Positions 25,730 to 35,628 are shown, numbered from the stretch's first letter. The stretch is DNA of 64,000 bases from Lachnospiraceae bacterium (GCA_017539565.1 JAFYCS010000036.1:1-64000); one strand, 5' to 3'. The notes: generated by a model not told the origin, from the sequence alone. Numbers and translations are program-made.

Positions 25730-26434
25730 ATGGAGATCATAGGAATACGTATCCTTTGTCTTGTTATAGGTTACCTCTTCGGTAACTTTCAGACAGCATA
25801 CATAATAGGAAGATTAAACGGCATAGATATCCGTGAAAAGGGCAGCGGAAATGCAGGGACAACAAATACCCTGCGTGTTCTGGGCAAGAAGGCCGGCCTT
25901 CTGGTATTCGTCGGCGACCTGGCAAAGAGCATAGGTGCCGTGGTACTGGTTTATTTTCTGTTTCGCTACCGTTACCCGGAATATATTTATCTCTTAAAGC
26001 TTTATGCGGGACTCGGATCCATTCTGGGGCATAATTTTCCTTTTTATCTGGGATTTAAAGGGGGCAAGGGTATCGCAGCCATGAGCGGTATGATACTTGC
26101 ATTTCATTGGATGTATGTGCCTATAGACCTTTTGCTCTTTTTTGGAACCTTTGCGATCACACATTATGTGTCACTGGGCTCGCTGATACTTACTACCGGC
26201 TTTTTTATCCAGACGGTCATTATGGGTGAGCTGGGGATATTCAAGCCTGTGATCATACCATGGATGGATTTTGTTCAGAAACCTTTTATACCGCCCGCGG
26301 TCCGTTATGAGATGTATGCGGTTGCATTTGTTATCACGTTGATGGCTTTCATCCGACATCATGAGAATATTAAAAAGCTCATCAGGGGAGAGGAACGCAA
26401 GACCTATCTCTTTAAAAAGAATAAAACGGAGTGA
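25730..26434 (+). CDS. plsY: Glycerol-3-phosphate acyltransferase PlsY
   Basis: A 234-residue membrane enzyme that transfers acyl groups from acyl-phosphate to glycerol-3-phosphate, the first step of phospholipid synthesis. Family blocks are GNFQTAYIIG, GSGNAGTTNTLRVLGKKAG and GHNFPFYLGFKGGKG. It is slightly longer than the usual 190-210 residues because of a wider loop and tail. The inner ATG is chosen since GAAAGGGA precedes it. gpsA, which makes the glycerol-3-phosphate substrate, follows, giving a functional pair. Confidence 0.94.
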   Translation: MEIIGIRILCLVIGYLFGNFQTAYIIGRLNGIDIREKGSGNAGTTNTLRVLGKKAGLLVFVGDLAKSIGAVVLVYFLFRYRYPEYIYLLKLYAGLGSILGHNFPFYLGFKGGKGIAAMSGMILAFHWMYVPIDLLLFFGTFAITHYVSLGSLILTTGFFIQTVIMGELGIFKPVIIPWMDFVQKPFIPPAVRYEMYAVAFVITLMAFIRHHENIKKLIRGEERKTYLFKKNKTE

Positions 26435-26446
26435 AGGCAACACCCG

Positions 26447-26475
26447 TGTCATCGTGAGCGAAGCGAAGGATCTTT
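26447..26475 (+). repeat. Dispersed hairpin repeat, copy 3
   Basis: TGTCATCGTGAGC-GAA-GCGAAGGATCTTT, between plsY and gpsA. It contains GCGAAGC, a sequence known to make an exceptionally stable mini-hairpin in single-stranded DNA. One stem base differs from the other copies. Confidence 0.85.
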
Positions 26476-26502
26476 ATCAAACATAATAAGGGGGAAATGA
26501 AA

Positions 26503-27516
26503 ATGGCAAAGATAGGAATGATAGGTGCAGGCAGCTGGGGAATAGCTTTGTCATGGCTGTTGGCAAATAACGGGCACGATATATGTGTATGGTCGGTATT
26601 GGAAGATGAGATCACGATGCTCAATAATGAGCGTGAACATAAGGATAAACTGCCGGGGGTTAAACTCGGCGATGCGATAAGCTTTACCACTGTGCTGGAA
26701 GATGCATGTAAGGATAAGGACCTGATCGTTATGGCAGTGCCCTCGATCTTTACCAGAAAGACTGCAGAGCAGATGAAGCCCTTCATTCCCGAAGGCCGTA
26801 TAGTGGTAAATGTGGCAAAGGGTATAGAAGAGAGCACGCCGCTGACACTTGATAAACAGATAAAGGAAGAGATACCCCAGGCCGAAGTGGCCGTATTATC
26901 AGGACCTACTCATGCAGAGGAAGTGGGACGCGGCATGCCTACCACTATCGTTGCGGCGGCAAAGAAAAAGGCTACCGCAGAATATGTACAGGAGATATTT
27001 TCATCGGAAGTATTCCGTGTTTATACATCACCCGATGTGCTGGGTGTGGAGCTGGGAGCTGCGCTTAAGAACGTTGTGGCACTGGCGGCAGGTATGGCAG
27101 ACGGCCTGGGCTACGGTGATAACACCAAGGCTGCCCTGATCACCAGGGGCCTGGCAGAGATAAGCCGTCTGGGCATTGCCATGGGCGGTAAGGCAGAGAC
27201 CTTCGCCGGCCTTACAGGCATGGGTGATCTGATAGTGACCTGCGCATCCGTTCATTCAAGAAACCGCAAGGCGGGCTTCTTGATGGGACAGGGTAAGACC
27301 GCACAGGAAGCCATGGATGAAGTTAAGATGATAGTGGAAGGTGTTTATTCGGCAAAGGCCGGCAAGGCGCTTGCAGAAAAATACGGTATCGAGATGCCTA
27401 TCGTTGAGCAGGTAAACCATATACTGTTTGACGGAAAGGCCGTAAAAGATGCGGTAAAGGAGCTCATGACAAGAGACCGTAAGTCGGAGCATAATGAGCT
27501 TCCCTTTGAGGAATAG
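26503..27516 (+). CDS. gpsA: Glycerol-3-phosphate dehydrogenase [NAD(P)+]
   Basis: A 337-residue enzyme reducing dihydroxyacetone phosphate to sn-glycerol-3-phosphate for lipid synthesis. The Rossmann motif GAGSWGIAL is at the N-terminus, followed by SGPTHAEEVGRGMPTT, the catalytic Lys region LGAALKNVVALAAGMADGLG, and AGLTGMGDLIVTC. The second ATG is chosen because the ribosome site AAGGGGG is eight bases away; the first, six bases earlier, is too close to it. Downstream, a membrane glycosyltransferase begins eight bases after the stop. Confidence 0.95.
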   Translation: MAKIGMIGAGSWGIALSWLLANNGHDICVWSVLEDEITMLNNEREHKDKLPGVKLGDAISFTTVLEDACKDKDLIVMAVPSIFTRKTAEQMKPFIPEGRIVVNVAKGIEESTPLTLDKQIKEEIPQAEVAVLSGPTHAEEVGRGMPTTIVAAAKKKATAEYVQEIFSSEVFRVYTSPDVLGVELGAALKNVVALAAGMADGLGYGDNTKAALITRGLAEISRLGIAMGGKAETFAGLTGMGDLIVTCASVHSRNRKAGFLMGQGKTAQEAMDEVKMIVEGVYSAKAGKALAEKYGIEMPIVEQVNHILFDGKAVKDAVKELMTRDRKSEHNELPFEE

Positions 27517-27524
27517 TCAGAGAT

Positions 27525-29354
27525 TTGAGATCTGAAAAGCGTACAAATATTATACTCGCGATCATACTTTTGGCCTGCTTTACGGTATTCGTCTATTGGG
27601 GATATCAGAAGGAAGGCTATCATGTGGATGAGATGTATATGTACGGTACGGCCAACAGTGAGTACCTGCCTTTCATGCACATGGGAACGCAGGAGTATTC
27701 CGTAAAGGACTGGATGAAGGAATACGGAGCGGGGGAGAATATCATCGACCTGTTCCGTAATCTGTCAAAAGATTTTTCCATACTTAAAGCTAACGGCTGG
27801 GATATAAAAGGCAGTGAGATCTATGCCGCATACGCCCGTGCCAGGGAGTGCAGCAATGATATGTATACCACTACCTGGATGAGCGGGCAGGCTTATAAGG
27901 ATTACATTGCAGTAAGCGATACCAACCGTTTTAATTACATTTCCGTACTCTATAATTTCCGCGGGGATAACCACCCGCCTCTGTATGCGCTGCTTCTGCA
28001 TACGATCTGTTCTTTCCATCCGGGAAAGTATTCCAAATGGTATGGCCTTAGCCTGAATATTATATTAGGTATACTCAGCATATTGCTTTTATACCGTACA
28101 GTCGAGAAGTTTCTTGGCGGTAAAACGGTCGGGCTTATGGCGGCGGCGCTCTATGGACTGAGTGCGGCAGCAGCCATAACGGCTTCGTATATCAGGATGT
28201 ATGCACTTGTCACCCTTATGGTCACCGGAGTGGCCTATGCTCATCTTAACCTTGCTTCGAAGAATTGGGAATGGGATAAGAAGGACAGGCGTAAACTGGT
28301 ATTCTTTACTCTCTGTGCATATCTTTCACAGTATTATTCAGTGATCTATATCTTCGGCATAGCACTTGCGTCGGTTGTGATAATGCTGGCCAGGAAAAAG
28401 ATAAAGAGCGTACTGCGTTATATACTTACCATGGGGATCACCGGTGCTGTCGGTATAGTTATGTGGCCGTTCTCGTTAAAGGCGGTGTTCGCGGGTTCGC
28501 GCGGGGCAGAATCCATAGGCGGATTCTTTTCGCTTGAAGGGACTCTTGACAGACTGGGGACGATGTTTTATGTGCTGGTCCACAACTGTATGGGAATACC
28601 CGAATGGCTGTATCTGGCATTGGCGGCTGTCGTGACCGTACTTATCGCAGTGCTGATGATAAAGGATAAGCAGGATGCTGACAGATCACGTATCGAGCGG
28701 GCGCTTATGGTGACAGTACCTTTCGTGATATACTTTGTATGTGTTTCAAAAATGGTTCCTTACCTGGTGGACCGTTACATCATGTGTATCATGCCCTGGT
28801 GCGGAACACTGCTCCTGTGCGGTGTGATGTTTTCGATCAAACGTCTGAAGCTTAAGGGGAAGGCCATGGCAATAGCTATGGCAGCCTGTTTACTGCCGAT
28901 GCTTATCTTTTCGGATTCCCTTGTAGTTGGGAACGGTCAGATATATCCCGGCGGACAGGAACGTGATATCATAGCGGGGGACACCGACTGCGTATATCTG
29001 CTCCCTGCCGGATGGTGGAATGAGAGCGCGGAGGATACGCTGCTCTTGTCAAAGTGCAGGGATACGGCTGTTGTACGTGAAGACAGCATTGATGTGCTGG
29101 CGGGAACTTATAAGGCAGACATCGGATCGACACTGCTAATGGTAGTGCACAGGGAATTGGAAGCCGGGGATAATGTAAAACGCTTCGCGGCATCCCTTAC
29201 GGATCCTGCTTCAGGCACAGAACTGATCGAAAAGCAACGGGAGAGCGTAAGGGGTAATACCTGGATCTATTATAAAGTGGAAGCTGCAAAAAAAGAGAGC
29301 GTTTCTTCAGCAGGGCAGATCACGGATACAGTTGTGGCAGCAGCAGACCGGTGA
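27525..29354 (+). CDS. GT39/ArnT-like polyprenyl-phosphate-dependent membrane glycosyltransferase
   Basis: A 609-residue polytopic protein with about eleven TM helices and an acidic motif after TM1 (HVDEMYMYG), the hallmark of C-type glycosyltransferases using polyprenyl-phosphate sugars. NHPPLYALLLH in a large extracellular loop matches this group too. The last 150 residues are a soluble extracellular domain. Acceptor and sugar are unknown. The start is TTG with only a weak ribosome site, eight bases after gpsA; starting at a later ATG would delete TM1 and the acidic motif, so the TTG is kept with moderate confidence. Confidence 0.78.
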   Translation: MRSEKRTNIILAIILLACFTVFVYWGYQKEGYHVDEMYMYGTANSEYLPFMHMGTQEYSVKDWMKEYGAGENIIDLFRNLSKDFSILKANGWDIKGSEIYAAYARARECSNDMYTTTWMSGQAYKDYIAVSDTNRFNYISVLYNFRGDNHPPLYALLLHTICSFHPGKYSKWYGLSLNIILGILSILLLYRTVEKFLGGKTVGLMAAALYGLSAAAAITASYIRMYALVTLMVTGVAYAHLNLASKNWEWDKKDRRKLVFFTLCAYLSQYYSVIYIFGIALASVVIMLARKKIKSVLRYILTMGITGAVGIVMWPFSLKAVFAGSRGAESIGGFFSLEGTLDRLGTMFYVLVHNCMGIPEWLYLALAAVVTVLIAVLMIKDKQDADRSRIERALMVTVPFVIYFVCVSKMVPYLVDRYIMCIMPWCGTLLLCGVMFSIKRLKLKGKAMAIAMAACLLPMLIFSDSLVVGNGQIYPGGQERDIIAGDTDCVYLLPAGWWNESAEDTLLLSKCRDTAVVREDSIDVLAGTYKADIGSTLLMVVHRELEAGDNVKRFAASLTDPASGTELIEKQRESVRGNTWIYYKVEAAKKESVSSAGQITDTVVAAADR

Positions 29355-29446
29355 CATTTGATGCATACAGGTTTTATATCCATGTTAAGGAGGGATAAGC
29401 TTAAGCTTCTTTATTACCGGGAAAAAAGGGATCATAAACAGAATTG

Positions 29447-29495
29447 AAAAGCGCCGTATGTTGATGTAGAATACATCACAGACGGTGCTTTTTTA
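29447..29495 (+). terminator. Terminator between the membrane glycosyltransferase and the LRR gene
   Basis: AAAGCGCCGT pairs with ACGGTGCTTT (one G.T), with an inner stem TGATGTA/TACATCA, followed by a T-run. Confidence 0.85.
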
Positions 29496-29540
29496 TGGCA
29501 TGATGTTAAAGTGAAATACCACAAGGAGGAAATGTAAAGC

Positions 29541-32500
29541 ATGAAGGCAAAACGTATTATGACTCTTGTGATGTGTGCAATGCTGGAGATAAGCAGTTTA
29601 GGCTCTGCTTATACGCCTGTTTTTGCTGCAGGAGAAAATGAAGTAACTGTTGTTGACGAAGATACATATCCGGAGGCTGCGTATGAGCAGGATGCGGATG
29701 AACAGGGGGAACCATCTTCTGAAGCTGTTGAGGAAGAGGATGTTTCAGCAGGAGTGGATATCAGTTCGTATCTTACCGTAAATGATAAAGGTACTATTAC
29801 GAAATACTCCTATGAAGGCGATGAGATCACTGATATCATTATCCCCTCAACTGTGAACGGGATAACGGTAAAAGGTATAGATGACGAGGTATTCAAAGGA
29901 CATAAGGAGCTTATTTCCGTACAGTTCCCTTCAACACTCGAATGGATCGGTAACAGCACTTTTGAGAACGCCAGTCTGGGATCAAACAGGAAGGACGGAC
30001 ATCTGGTCATTCCTGCGAATGTAACACAGATAGGCCATGATGCGTTCAGAGGCTGCAATGCACTTGGAACCGTTACTTTTGAAGCGGGAAGTGCACCGAT
30101 CGTATTCGTCTCTTCCTGGGGAAAAGGTAACACCTTTACATCTTGTGCTGCGCTCACAACGATAGAGCTTTCGAACAGGATAGATACCCTGCCCGGTTAT
30201 TTTGCAAATGATTGTTCATTGTTAAGTAACGTTAAGTGGAGCAGTACCGTAAAAGAGATAGGAGGGCATGCGTTTGAGAACGATGTTGTTTTAGACAGCA
30301 CTGATCTGAGTGGTACCGTTACAGAAACGATCGGGGAATACGCGTTCAGCGGCTGTACCGGTTTTGGACAGGTCAAGTTCCCTGAGACTCTTGTTAATAT
30401 AGGAAACGGGGCATTTGCCAAGACCCTTATGGGCAAGCGTTCGGCGGCCGGACAGCTTGTAATACCGGCAAGTGTTTCTTATATCGGATATAATGCTTTT
30501 GAAGCATGTGTTTATCTGGAGAGCGTAAGCTTTAATGATCAGACAGGGAGTGACATAACAGAAATAAACTTCGGATCCAGCTGGGGAAAGGGTGAGACCT
30601 TTGCAGGCTGTGAGGCATTAAAGACCATAAGCTTATCGAATAAGACAGTCAGCCTGCCTCCTACTTTTGCACATAATTGTCCTGTCCTCAGTACCGTAAA
30701 CTGGAGCAATGCTTTAAAAAAGATTGATGAGAACGCTTTCGCGAACGATCCCGTGCTCAACAGTCCCGATATGAGTAATACTGCATTGGAGACGATAGAA
30801 GAGGGGGCATTTAAAGACTGTAAGGCACTTCAGTGCGTTAAACTGCCCGAGACATTAAAGACTATCGGTGCAAATGCATTCCAGGGTACTTCCATGGGAA
30901 CCGCGTCGGCACACGGAGATCTGGTGATCCCTTCGGCAGTTACATACATAGGATGTTATGCATTTGAAAATTGCGAGTTTCTTGGCAGTGTTACGTTCAG
31001 ACCTTATACGGGAGAGGCTGCGCTCGATGCGATGGCTTTTGGCGAAAGCTGGGGGCACGGACAGACATTTGCTAACTGCAAAGTGCTCAAATCCATCACC
31101 ATGTCCAACAGACTATCCGTTATACCGCCTGAATTTGCGATGAACTGTGAATCGCTGAAAACTGTAAAATGGGGAGCTTTCATCACTGAGATCGGTGACA
31201 GCGCTTTCTATAAAGATGCTGTATTGAACAGCCCGGATTTTTCCGGCACTACGCTTAAAACCATCGGAGAAAGTGCATTTGAAGGATGTACTTCATTCGG
31301 CCTGGCTGTATTTCCCAGGGCATTAAAGAGCATCGGGGCCAGTGCATTTAAGGATACGGCTATGGGAACCAAAGAAGCCGGCGGCGTGTTGGTCATCTCT
31401 GAAGAAGTCTCTTATGTAGGGCCTTATGCATTCTTAAACTGTGCTTATCTTTCCGGAGTGGTGGTAGAGGATTATACCGGTGACGGAGCGCTTCCGGTGC
31501 TTACATTTGGCACCAGCTGGGGACACGCACAGAATTTCGCGGGATGTCCGATGCTTGAAGAGATTATAATAGGAGACAGGGTAAAGACCATACCTTACGA
31601 ATTTGCATCAGGCGATCCGGCTCTTACAATGCTTACGATACCTGCAAGTGTTGAGACTATTGAGCAGGGCGCATTTTATGTGGATACAAAGGATAATGAG
31701 AAGATCAAGACATTCCTGAGCACCGATAATCAGGTTGCTAAGGACTATGACTGGGATAAAGACAACAGAACGATAGCAAGCGGATCCAGAGTTTTAGTTG
31801 AAAGTGTTACACTGAACAAGACAGAATTGGAAGTGGGCACAGGAAGGAGTGCTACACTTAAGGCAACAGTAACGCCCGATAATGCTACCAATAAGAAGGT
31901 TACCTGGAGAAGTGATAATGCCGAGATAGCTACTGTTGATGCGAACGGTAAGGTTACCGGTGTGGCAGCAGGTGAGACACGTATAATAGTTACCACTGTG
32001 GATGGCGGAAAGACGGCAAGCTGTACCGTTAAGGTTACCGAGAGCGGAACTTCCGGCGGTGACGGAGAAGAGCTGACCCTTCCCGGCAAAAAGAACACCG
32101 AGGTTACCGCAAGTCTGATATTCATCACAAACGGTGCAGACGAAGTAGATCATTATTACACACTCAACAAGAGCGGAAAGAAAGCAAAGCTTGTGAACAT
32201 GGTCAAGAAGGGACACAGCTTCAAAGGGTGGTATTGCGAATATACTGATAAGAACGGCAATAAAAAGTCAAAGAGACTCAAAACTCTTACCGCAGCCATC
32301 CTGAGCAAGTATTCTGTTGATAACACGCTTACCCTGGAGGCAAAGTTTACATCCAACAAATATACCATTAAATACAAGGTGACCAGGCCTGCAAAGAAAG
32401 TAAAGGTGAGCGGAAAGATCAGGCTTTCGAAAGCTGAAAAGAAGATAGATTATGCAACAGGCAAACTCACTGTAAAAGGGGAAAATCTGACTGCAAAGGG

Positions 32501-32633
32501 ATATACTCTTGCAGGCTGGACCACAAAGAAGGGCGGCGCTGAGGTGATGCTTACTATAGGAGAGACCGTAACCATCGAAGAGCTGATCCCGGAAAAAGGC
32601 AAGACGATCACACTGTATCCTGTCTGGAAATGA
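29541..32633 (+). CDS. Secreted BspA-like LRR_5 surface protein with Big2 and Listeria-Bacteroides repeats
   Basis: A 1030-residue exported protein. Residues 1-30 form a signal peptide (ending VFAAG), about 35-70 an acidic linker, and about 75-745 LRR_5 leucine-rich repeats. Three near-identical blocks of about 156 residues (192-346, 347-502, 503-658), each opening SWGxxxxF, plus a partial fourth, show internal duplication. A Big2 Ig-like domain follows (ESVTLNKTELEVG, then VTWRSDNAEIATVD), then C-terminal InlB-type repeats (GHSFKGWYC, TLAGWTTKKGG) ending TLYPVWK. No LPXTG anchor is present. Such proteins bind host, plant or neighbour surfaces. AAGGAGG precedes the ATG. Confidence 0.9.
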   Translation: MKAKRIMTLVMCAMLEISSLGSAYTPVFAAGENEVTVVDEDTYPEAAYEQDADEQGEPSSEAVEEEDVSAGVDISSYLTVNDKGTITKYSYEGDEITDIIIPSTVNGITVKGIDDEVFKGHKELISVQFPSTLEWIGNSTFENASLGSNRKDGHLVIPANVTQIGHDAFRGCNALGTVTFEAGSAPIVFVSSWGKGNTFTSCAALTTIELSNRIDTLPGYFANDCSLLSNVKWSSTVKEIGGHAFENDVVLDSTDLSGTVTETIGEYAFSGCTGFGQVKFPETLVNIGNGAFAKTLMGKRSAAGQLVIPASVSYIGYNAFEACVYLESVSFNDQTGSDITEINFGSSWGKGETFAGCEALKTISLSNKTVSLPPTFAHNCPVLSTVNWSNALKKIDENAFANDPVLNSPDMSNTALETIEEGAFKDCKALQCVKLPETLKTIGANAFQGTSMGTASAHGDLVIPSAVTYIGCYAFENCEFLGSVTFRPYTGEAALDAMAFGESWGHGQTFANCKVLKSITMSNRLSVIPPEFAMNCESLKTVKWGAFITEIGDSAFYKDAVLNSPDFSGTTLKTIGESAFEGCTSFGLAVFPRALKSIGASAFKDTAMGTKEAGGVLVISEEVSYVGPYAFLNCAYLSGVVVEDYTGDGALPVLTFGTSWGHAQNFAGCPMLEEIIIGDRVKTIPYEFASGDPALTMLTIPASVETIEQGAFYVDTKDNEKIKTFLSTDNQVAKDYDWDKDNRTIASGSRVLVESVTLNKTELEVGTGRSATLKATVTPDNATNKKVTWRSDNAEIATVDANGKVTGVAAGETRIIVTTVDGGKTASCTVKVTESGTSGGDGEELTLPGKKNTEVTASLIFITNGADEVDHYYTLNKSGKKAKLVNMVKKGHSFKGWYCEYTDKNGNKKSKRLKTLTAAILSKYSVDNTLTLEAKFTSNKYTIKYKVTRPAKKVKVSGKIRLSKAEKKIDYATGKLTVKGENLTAKGYTLAGWTTKKGGAEVMLTIGETVTIEELIPEKGKTITLYPVWK

Positions 32634-32664
32634 TCTTACGGTCATAAGAAAAGGATGATAATTT

Positions 32665-32688
32665 AAAAGGGGGCTTTCGCCCCCTTTT
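32665..32688. terminator. Bidirectional terminator between the LRR gene and uxuB
   Basis: AAAAGGGGGC-TTTC-GCCCCCTTTT is symmetric, with A-run and T-run on opposite sides, between two convergent genes. Confidence 0.93.
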
Positions 32689-32690
32689 AT

Positions 32691-34307
32691 TTATGCCAGG
32701 TATTTCTCTAATGTTTTTTCTACACACCCTTTTCCGGCGGAGAGCTCTGCGAAGTAGCTCTTGACGGTATCGGCCATGCCTATGGCACATAAGTCTACGC
32801 CGAAGATCTTGTCATTCTTAAGCAGCTCATCAAGCTTCGACAGATCCTTGGGAGCATCTGAAAGCTCATAAGCCTTAACAAAAGGTGTTACGGTATCCAG
32901 AAGCGGATCGGGGCTTAATTCGAATGCATTTCCCTTATCATCAACAGCCATAAGGTAACGCAGCCATCCTGCATATACCAGAGGAATGAATTTTAAGGAC
33001 TTAACATCCAGCGTGCTGCTCTTTTCATAAGCCTTGATGGTCTCGCCAAATCGGATAGGCAGTTTCTGTGAAGTGTCACAGGCTATCCTCTGCGGAGTAT
33101 CAGGCATGAACGGGTTGGGGATACGTGTATTGACTACCGTATCGATGAAATCACTGGGAGCGATGATGCCGGGATCCACGACTACGGGAAGCCCTTCAAC
33201 ATAACCGACCTTCTCAACAAATTTCTTGAGAAGAGGATTCTTCATCTCGTCAGCGATAAGAGTATAACCCAGCAGGCATCCGTAAACAGCCAGTGTGGTA
33301 TGCAGGGGATTTAAACAGGTGCATACTTTCATCTTTTCAACCTTGTCTACGGTTTCGCGGTCGGTAAAGATGATACCGCCTTTATCCAGGGCAGGCCTGC
33401 CGTTCGGGAAGGCATCTTCTATAACAAGATATTCGCATTCTTCAGCGTTTACGAAGGGTGCGATATAAGTATTCTTGGATGTGATGACGGGCTCCAGGTT
33501 TTCCATGCCGTCATCTGAAAAGATCTTCTCGACTTTTGCATCCGGTCTGGGGGTGATCTTATCGATCATGCTCCAGGGGAAGGAAACTTTAGTCTTATCA
33601 TTAACGTATGCAAGGAAATCTTTATCAGCAAGACCGGCAGCGCACCATTTTTCGGCAAAGGCATTTACTGCGGCATAAAGCTTGTCTCCGTTGTGGGAGC
33701 AGTTGTCCATGCTGACCATGGCGATGGGAAGCCTGCCTTCCGTAAAACGGGTATAGAGCAGGGATACTACCTTGCCGAGGTAACTTTCGGGCTTTGCGGG
33801 ACCTTTTTCAAGATCGGCAGCAACAGAAGGGAGCAGTTCGCCGGCTCCGTTTACCAGGCTGTAGCCCTTTTCAGTAATGGTAAAGCTTGCCATCTGTAAT
33901 GAGGGATTGCTGAAGATCTCTTTAAGACGGCTGTACTCGGTATCGTTATCGGAATCCAGTATAAGTGATTCCATGATGGAGCCTACAACGGTCTTCTCAA
34001 CATTGCCTGATGCCTTTAATGTTGCCAGCAGGCTTAAGCTGTCATGAGGACGGTAGCTCTTTTCGATTATCTCGTAATCATAGCCTTCGGCTGCGATAAG
34101 ACCTGTATCCATAACGCCTGCGTTTAACAGGTTCTGCATAACGTTGGCCTGGAAGGCGCGAAAGATATTGCCTGCGCCGAAGTGTATCCATACAGGTCTT
34201 TCATAAGTATTCTTTTTAACGCTCTCTATGTCAAAGGAAGGGAGCTTATAGCCCTTGCTTTCATATTCGGCGCGTGCTTCTTTTATACCTTGTAATGTTA
34301 ATTTCAT
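32691..34307 (-). CDS. uxuB: Fructuronate reductase / mannitol dehydrogenase family oxidoreductase
   Basis: A 538-residue polyol dehydrogenase family enzyme. The NAD-binding start is WIHFGAGNIFRAFQANVM; later blocks are VSMDNCSHNGDKL, EECEYLVIEDAFPNGRP, CTCLNPLHTTLAVYGCLLGY (with the catalytic Lys/His region) and VVDPGIIAPSDFIDTVVNTR. With uxuA beside it, the expected reaction is D-fructuronate to D-mannonate by NADH, in glucuronate breakdown. The inner ATG (MKLTLQGIKEARAEY) is preceded by AGAAAGG and gives the usual N-terminus. It lies 63 bases downstream of uxuA. Confidence 0.9.
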   Translation of the reverse strand: MKLTLQGIKEARAEYESKGYKLPSFDIESVKKNTYERPVWIHFGAGNIFRAFQANVMQNLLNAGVMDTGLIAAEGYDYEIIEKSYRPHDSLSLLATLKASGNVEKTVVGSIMESLILDSDNDTEYSRLKEIFSNPSLQMASFTITEKGYSLVNGAGELLPSVAADLEKGPAKPESYLGKVVSLLYTRFTEGRLPIAMVSMDNCSHNGDKLYAAVNAFAEKWCAAGLADKDFLAYVNDKTKVSFPWSMIDKITPRPDAKVEKIFSDDGMENLEPVITSKNTYIAPFVNAEECEYLVIEDAFPNGRPALDKGGIIFTDRETVDKVEKMKVCTCLNPLHTTLAVYGCLLGYTLIADEMKNPLLKKFVEKVGYVEGLPVVVDPGIIAPSDFIDTVVNTRIPNPFMPDTPQRIACDTSQKLPIRFGETIKAYEKSSTLDVKSLKFIPLVYAGWLRYLMAVDDKGNAFELSPDPLLDTVTPFVKAYELSDAPKDLSKLDELLKNDKIFGVDLCAIGMADTVKSYFAELSAGKGCVEKTLEKYLA

Positions 34308-34370
34308 ATCTGACCTTTCTGCCTTTATATGGCGGGTATAGTTTGTGCTGCCGGGCAAAGACGATGGTTC

Positions 34371-35453
34371 TTACAGCGCCTGCTTATGTCCGTGAGACTT
34401 GCATATTGCTTCCCAGAGACCGTTGAGATAGGTAGCACCCAGAGCTCTGTCATACAGGCCGTAGCCGGGCATTGCCACTTCATCCCAGATCATACGTCCG
34501 TGGTCGGGACGGATGGGACCGTCGAAGCCTATGTCGTAAAGAGCCAGCATTATCTCATACATATCAAAGGTACCGTCGCTTGAAAGATGAGCAGACTCCT
34601 CAAAGTCGGTGGGAGAGTTGAATTTCAGGTTGCGCACATGTGCGAAATGTATCCTGCCTTTTAATGAACGGATCATGTCGGGCAGATCGTTCTCAAGATT
34701 GGTACCGTAGGATCCGGAGCAGAAGGTCACACCGTTGTGCGGGTTATCTACCATTTTCATCATGCGGAGTATGTTGGCTTTGTTGATGATGATACGGGGC
34801 AGACCGAATACGCTCCATGCGGGATCGTCGGGATGTATAGCCATGTTGATATCGTATTTATCGCATACCGGCATGATGCGCTCAAGGAAATACTTTAAGT
34901 TGGCGAAGAGCTTCTCATCGTCAACATCCTTGTACATCTCAAAGAGCTCCTTGATGTGCTCCATACGCTCAGGTTCCCAGCCGGGAAGGATGGCACCGTT
35001 TGCGTCGCCGCTGATGGATGCGAACATATCTTCAGGATTGAGAGCGTCAACAGCTTCCTGGGTGTATGCAAGTACCGTGGAACCGTCGGGACGGACTCTT
35101 GCAAGCTCTGTTCTGGTCCAGTCAAACACGGGCATGAAATTGTAGCAAACCATGTGTATACCGGCCTGGCCTAAGCGTTCGAGTGTTGTGATGTAGTTGT
35201 CGATATACTTGTCACGATCGGGAGTTCCCACCTTGATGGCGTCATGTACGTTGACGCTTTCAATACCGGTCAGCTGAAGGCCTGCATCCTCTATCTCTTT
35301 CTTAAGAGCAAGGATGTCTTCCATTTCCCATACTTCACCGGGAGCGGTGCCGTAGAGAGTGGAGATCACGCCTGTCACACCGGGGATCTGACGTATCTGC
35401 TTTAATGTTACCGTGTCGTACTTGCTGCCGTACCAGCGAAGAGTCATCTGCAT
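34371..35453 (-). CDS. uxuA: Mannonate dehydratase
   Basis: A 360-residue TIM-barrel enzyme dehydrating D-mannonate to 2-keto-3-deoxygluconate. Family blocks are MTLRWYGSKYDTVTLKQIRQ at the start, YNFMPVFDWTRTEL, MAIHPDDPAWSVFGLPRI, FCSGSYG and HVRNLKF; the HPDDP and HVR histidines belong to the metal site. AGGAGG lies ten bases before the chosen ATG on the reverse strand, which yields the normal length. It leads a uxuA-uxuB operon divergent from an AraC regulator. The kinase and aldolase steps (kdgK, kdgA) are not in the window. Confidence 0.96.
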   Translation of the reverse strand: MQMTLRWYGSKYDTVTLKQIRQIPGVTGVISTLYGTAPGEVWEMEDILALKKEIEDAGLQLTGIESVNVHDAIKVGTPDRDKYIDNYITTLERLGQAGIHMVCYNFMPVFDWTRTELARVRPDGSTVLAYTQEAVDALNPEDMFASISGDANGAILPGWEPERMEHIKELFEMYKDVDDEKLFANLKYFLERIMPVCDKYDINMAIHPDDPAWSVFGLPRIIINKANILRMMKMVDNPHNGVTFCSGSYGTNLENDLPDMIRSLKGRIHFAHVRNLKFNSPTDFEESAHLSSDGTFDMYEIMLALYDIGFDGPIRPDHGRMIWDEVAMPGYGLYDRALGATYLNGLWEAICKSHGHKQAL

Positions 35454-35509
35454 TTTAAATAGTCCTCCTGTTATTTTAATAGAACCACCTGGCCTATTAA
35501 TGATCATTA

Positions 35510-35538
35510 TTGCTTATTGTCACAAGGGATAGTATACT
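35510..35538 (+). promoter_or_regulatory. Promoter of the AraC-type regulator gene
   Basis: TTGCTT, a 17-base spacer and TATACT. The -35 overlaps ATTGCTT, a near-copy of the two ATTGCTC repeats found downstream at 35569 and 35590. Confidence 0.7.
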
Positions 35539-35568
35539 ATGTGTAATAAATGCTTGAAAAGAATATCT

Positions 35569-35596
35569 ATTGCTCCAAAACATGCAAAAATTGCTC
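35569..35596 (+). promoter_or_regulatory. Pair of ATTGCTC direct repeats in the araC-type leader (candidate operator)
   Basis: ATTGCTC occurs at 35569-35575 and 35590-35596, exactly 21 bases apart (two helical turns), between the promoter and the start codon. AraC proteins typically bind tandem direct repeats with this spacing, so autoregulation is a plausible reading. Confidence 0.4.
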
Positions 35597-35628
35597 TGAT
35601 TATCATTCTGACCATTATGGAGGCAGAA

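Noticed and set aside
29355-29446. A short ORF (about 21 codons) after the membrane glycosyltransferase
   Set aside because: No ribosome site before its ATG and no sign of coding bias.
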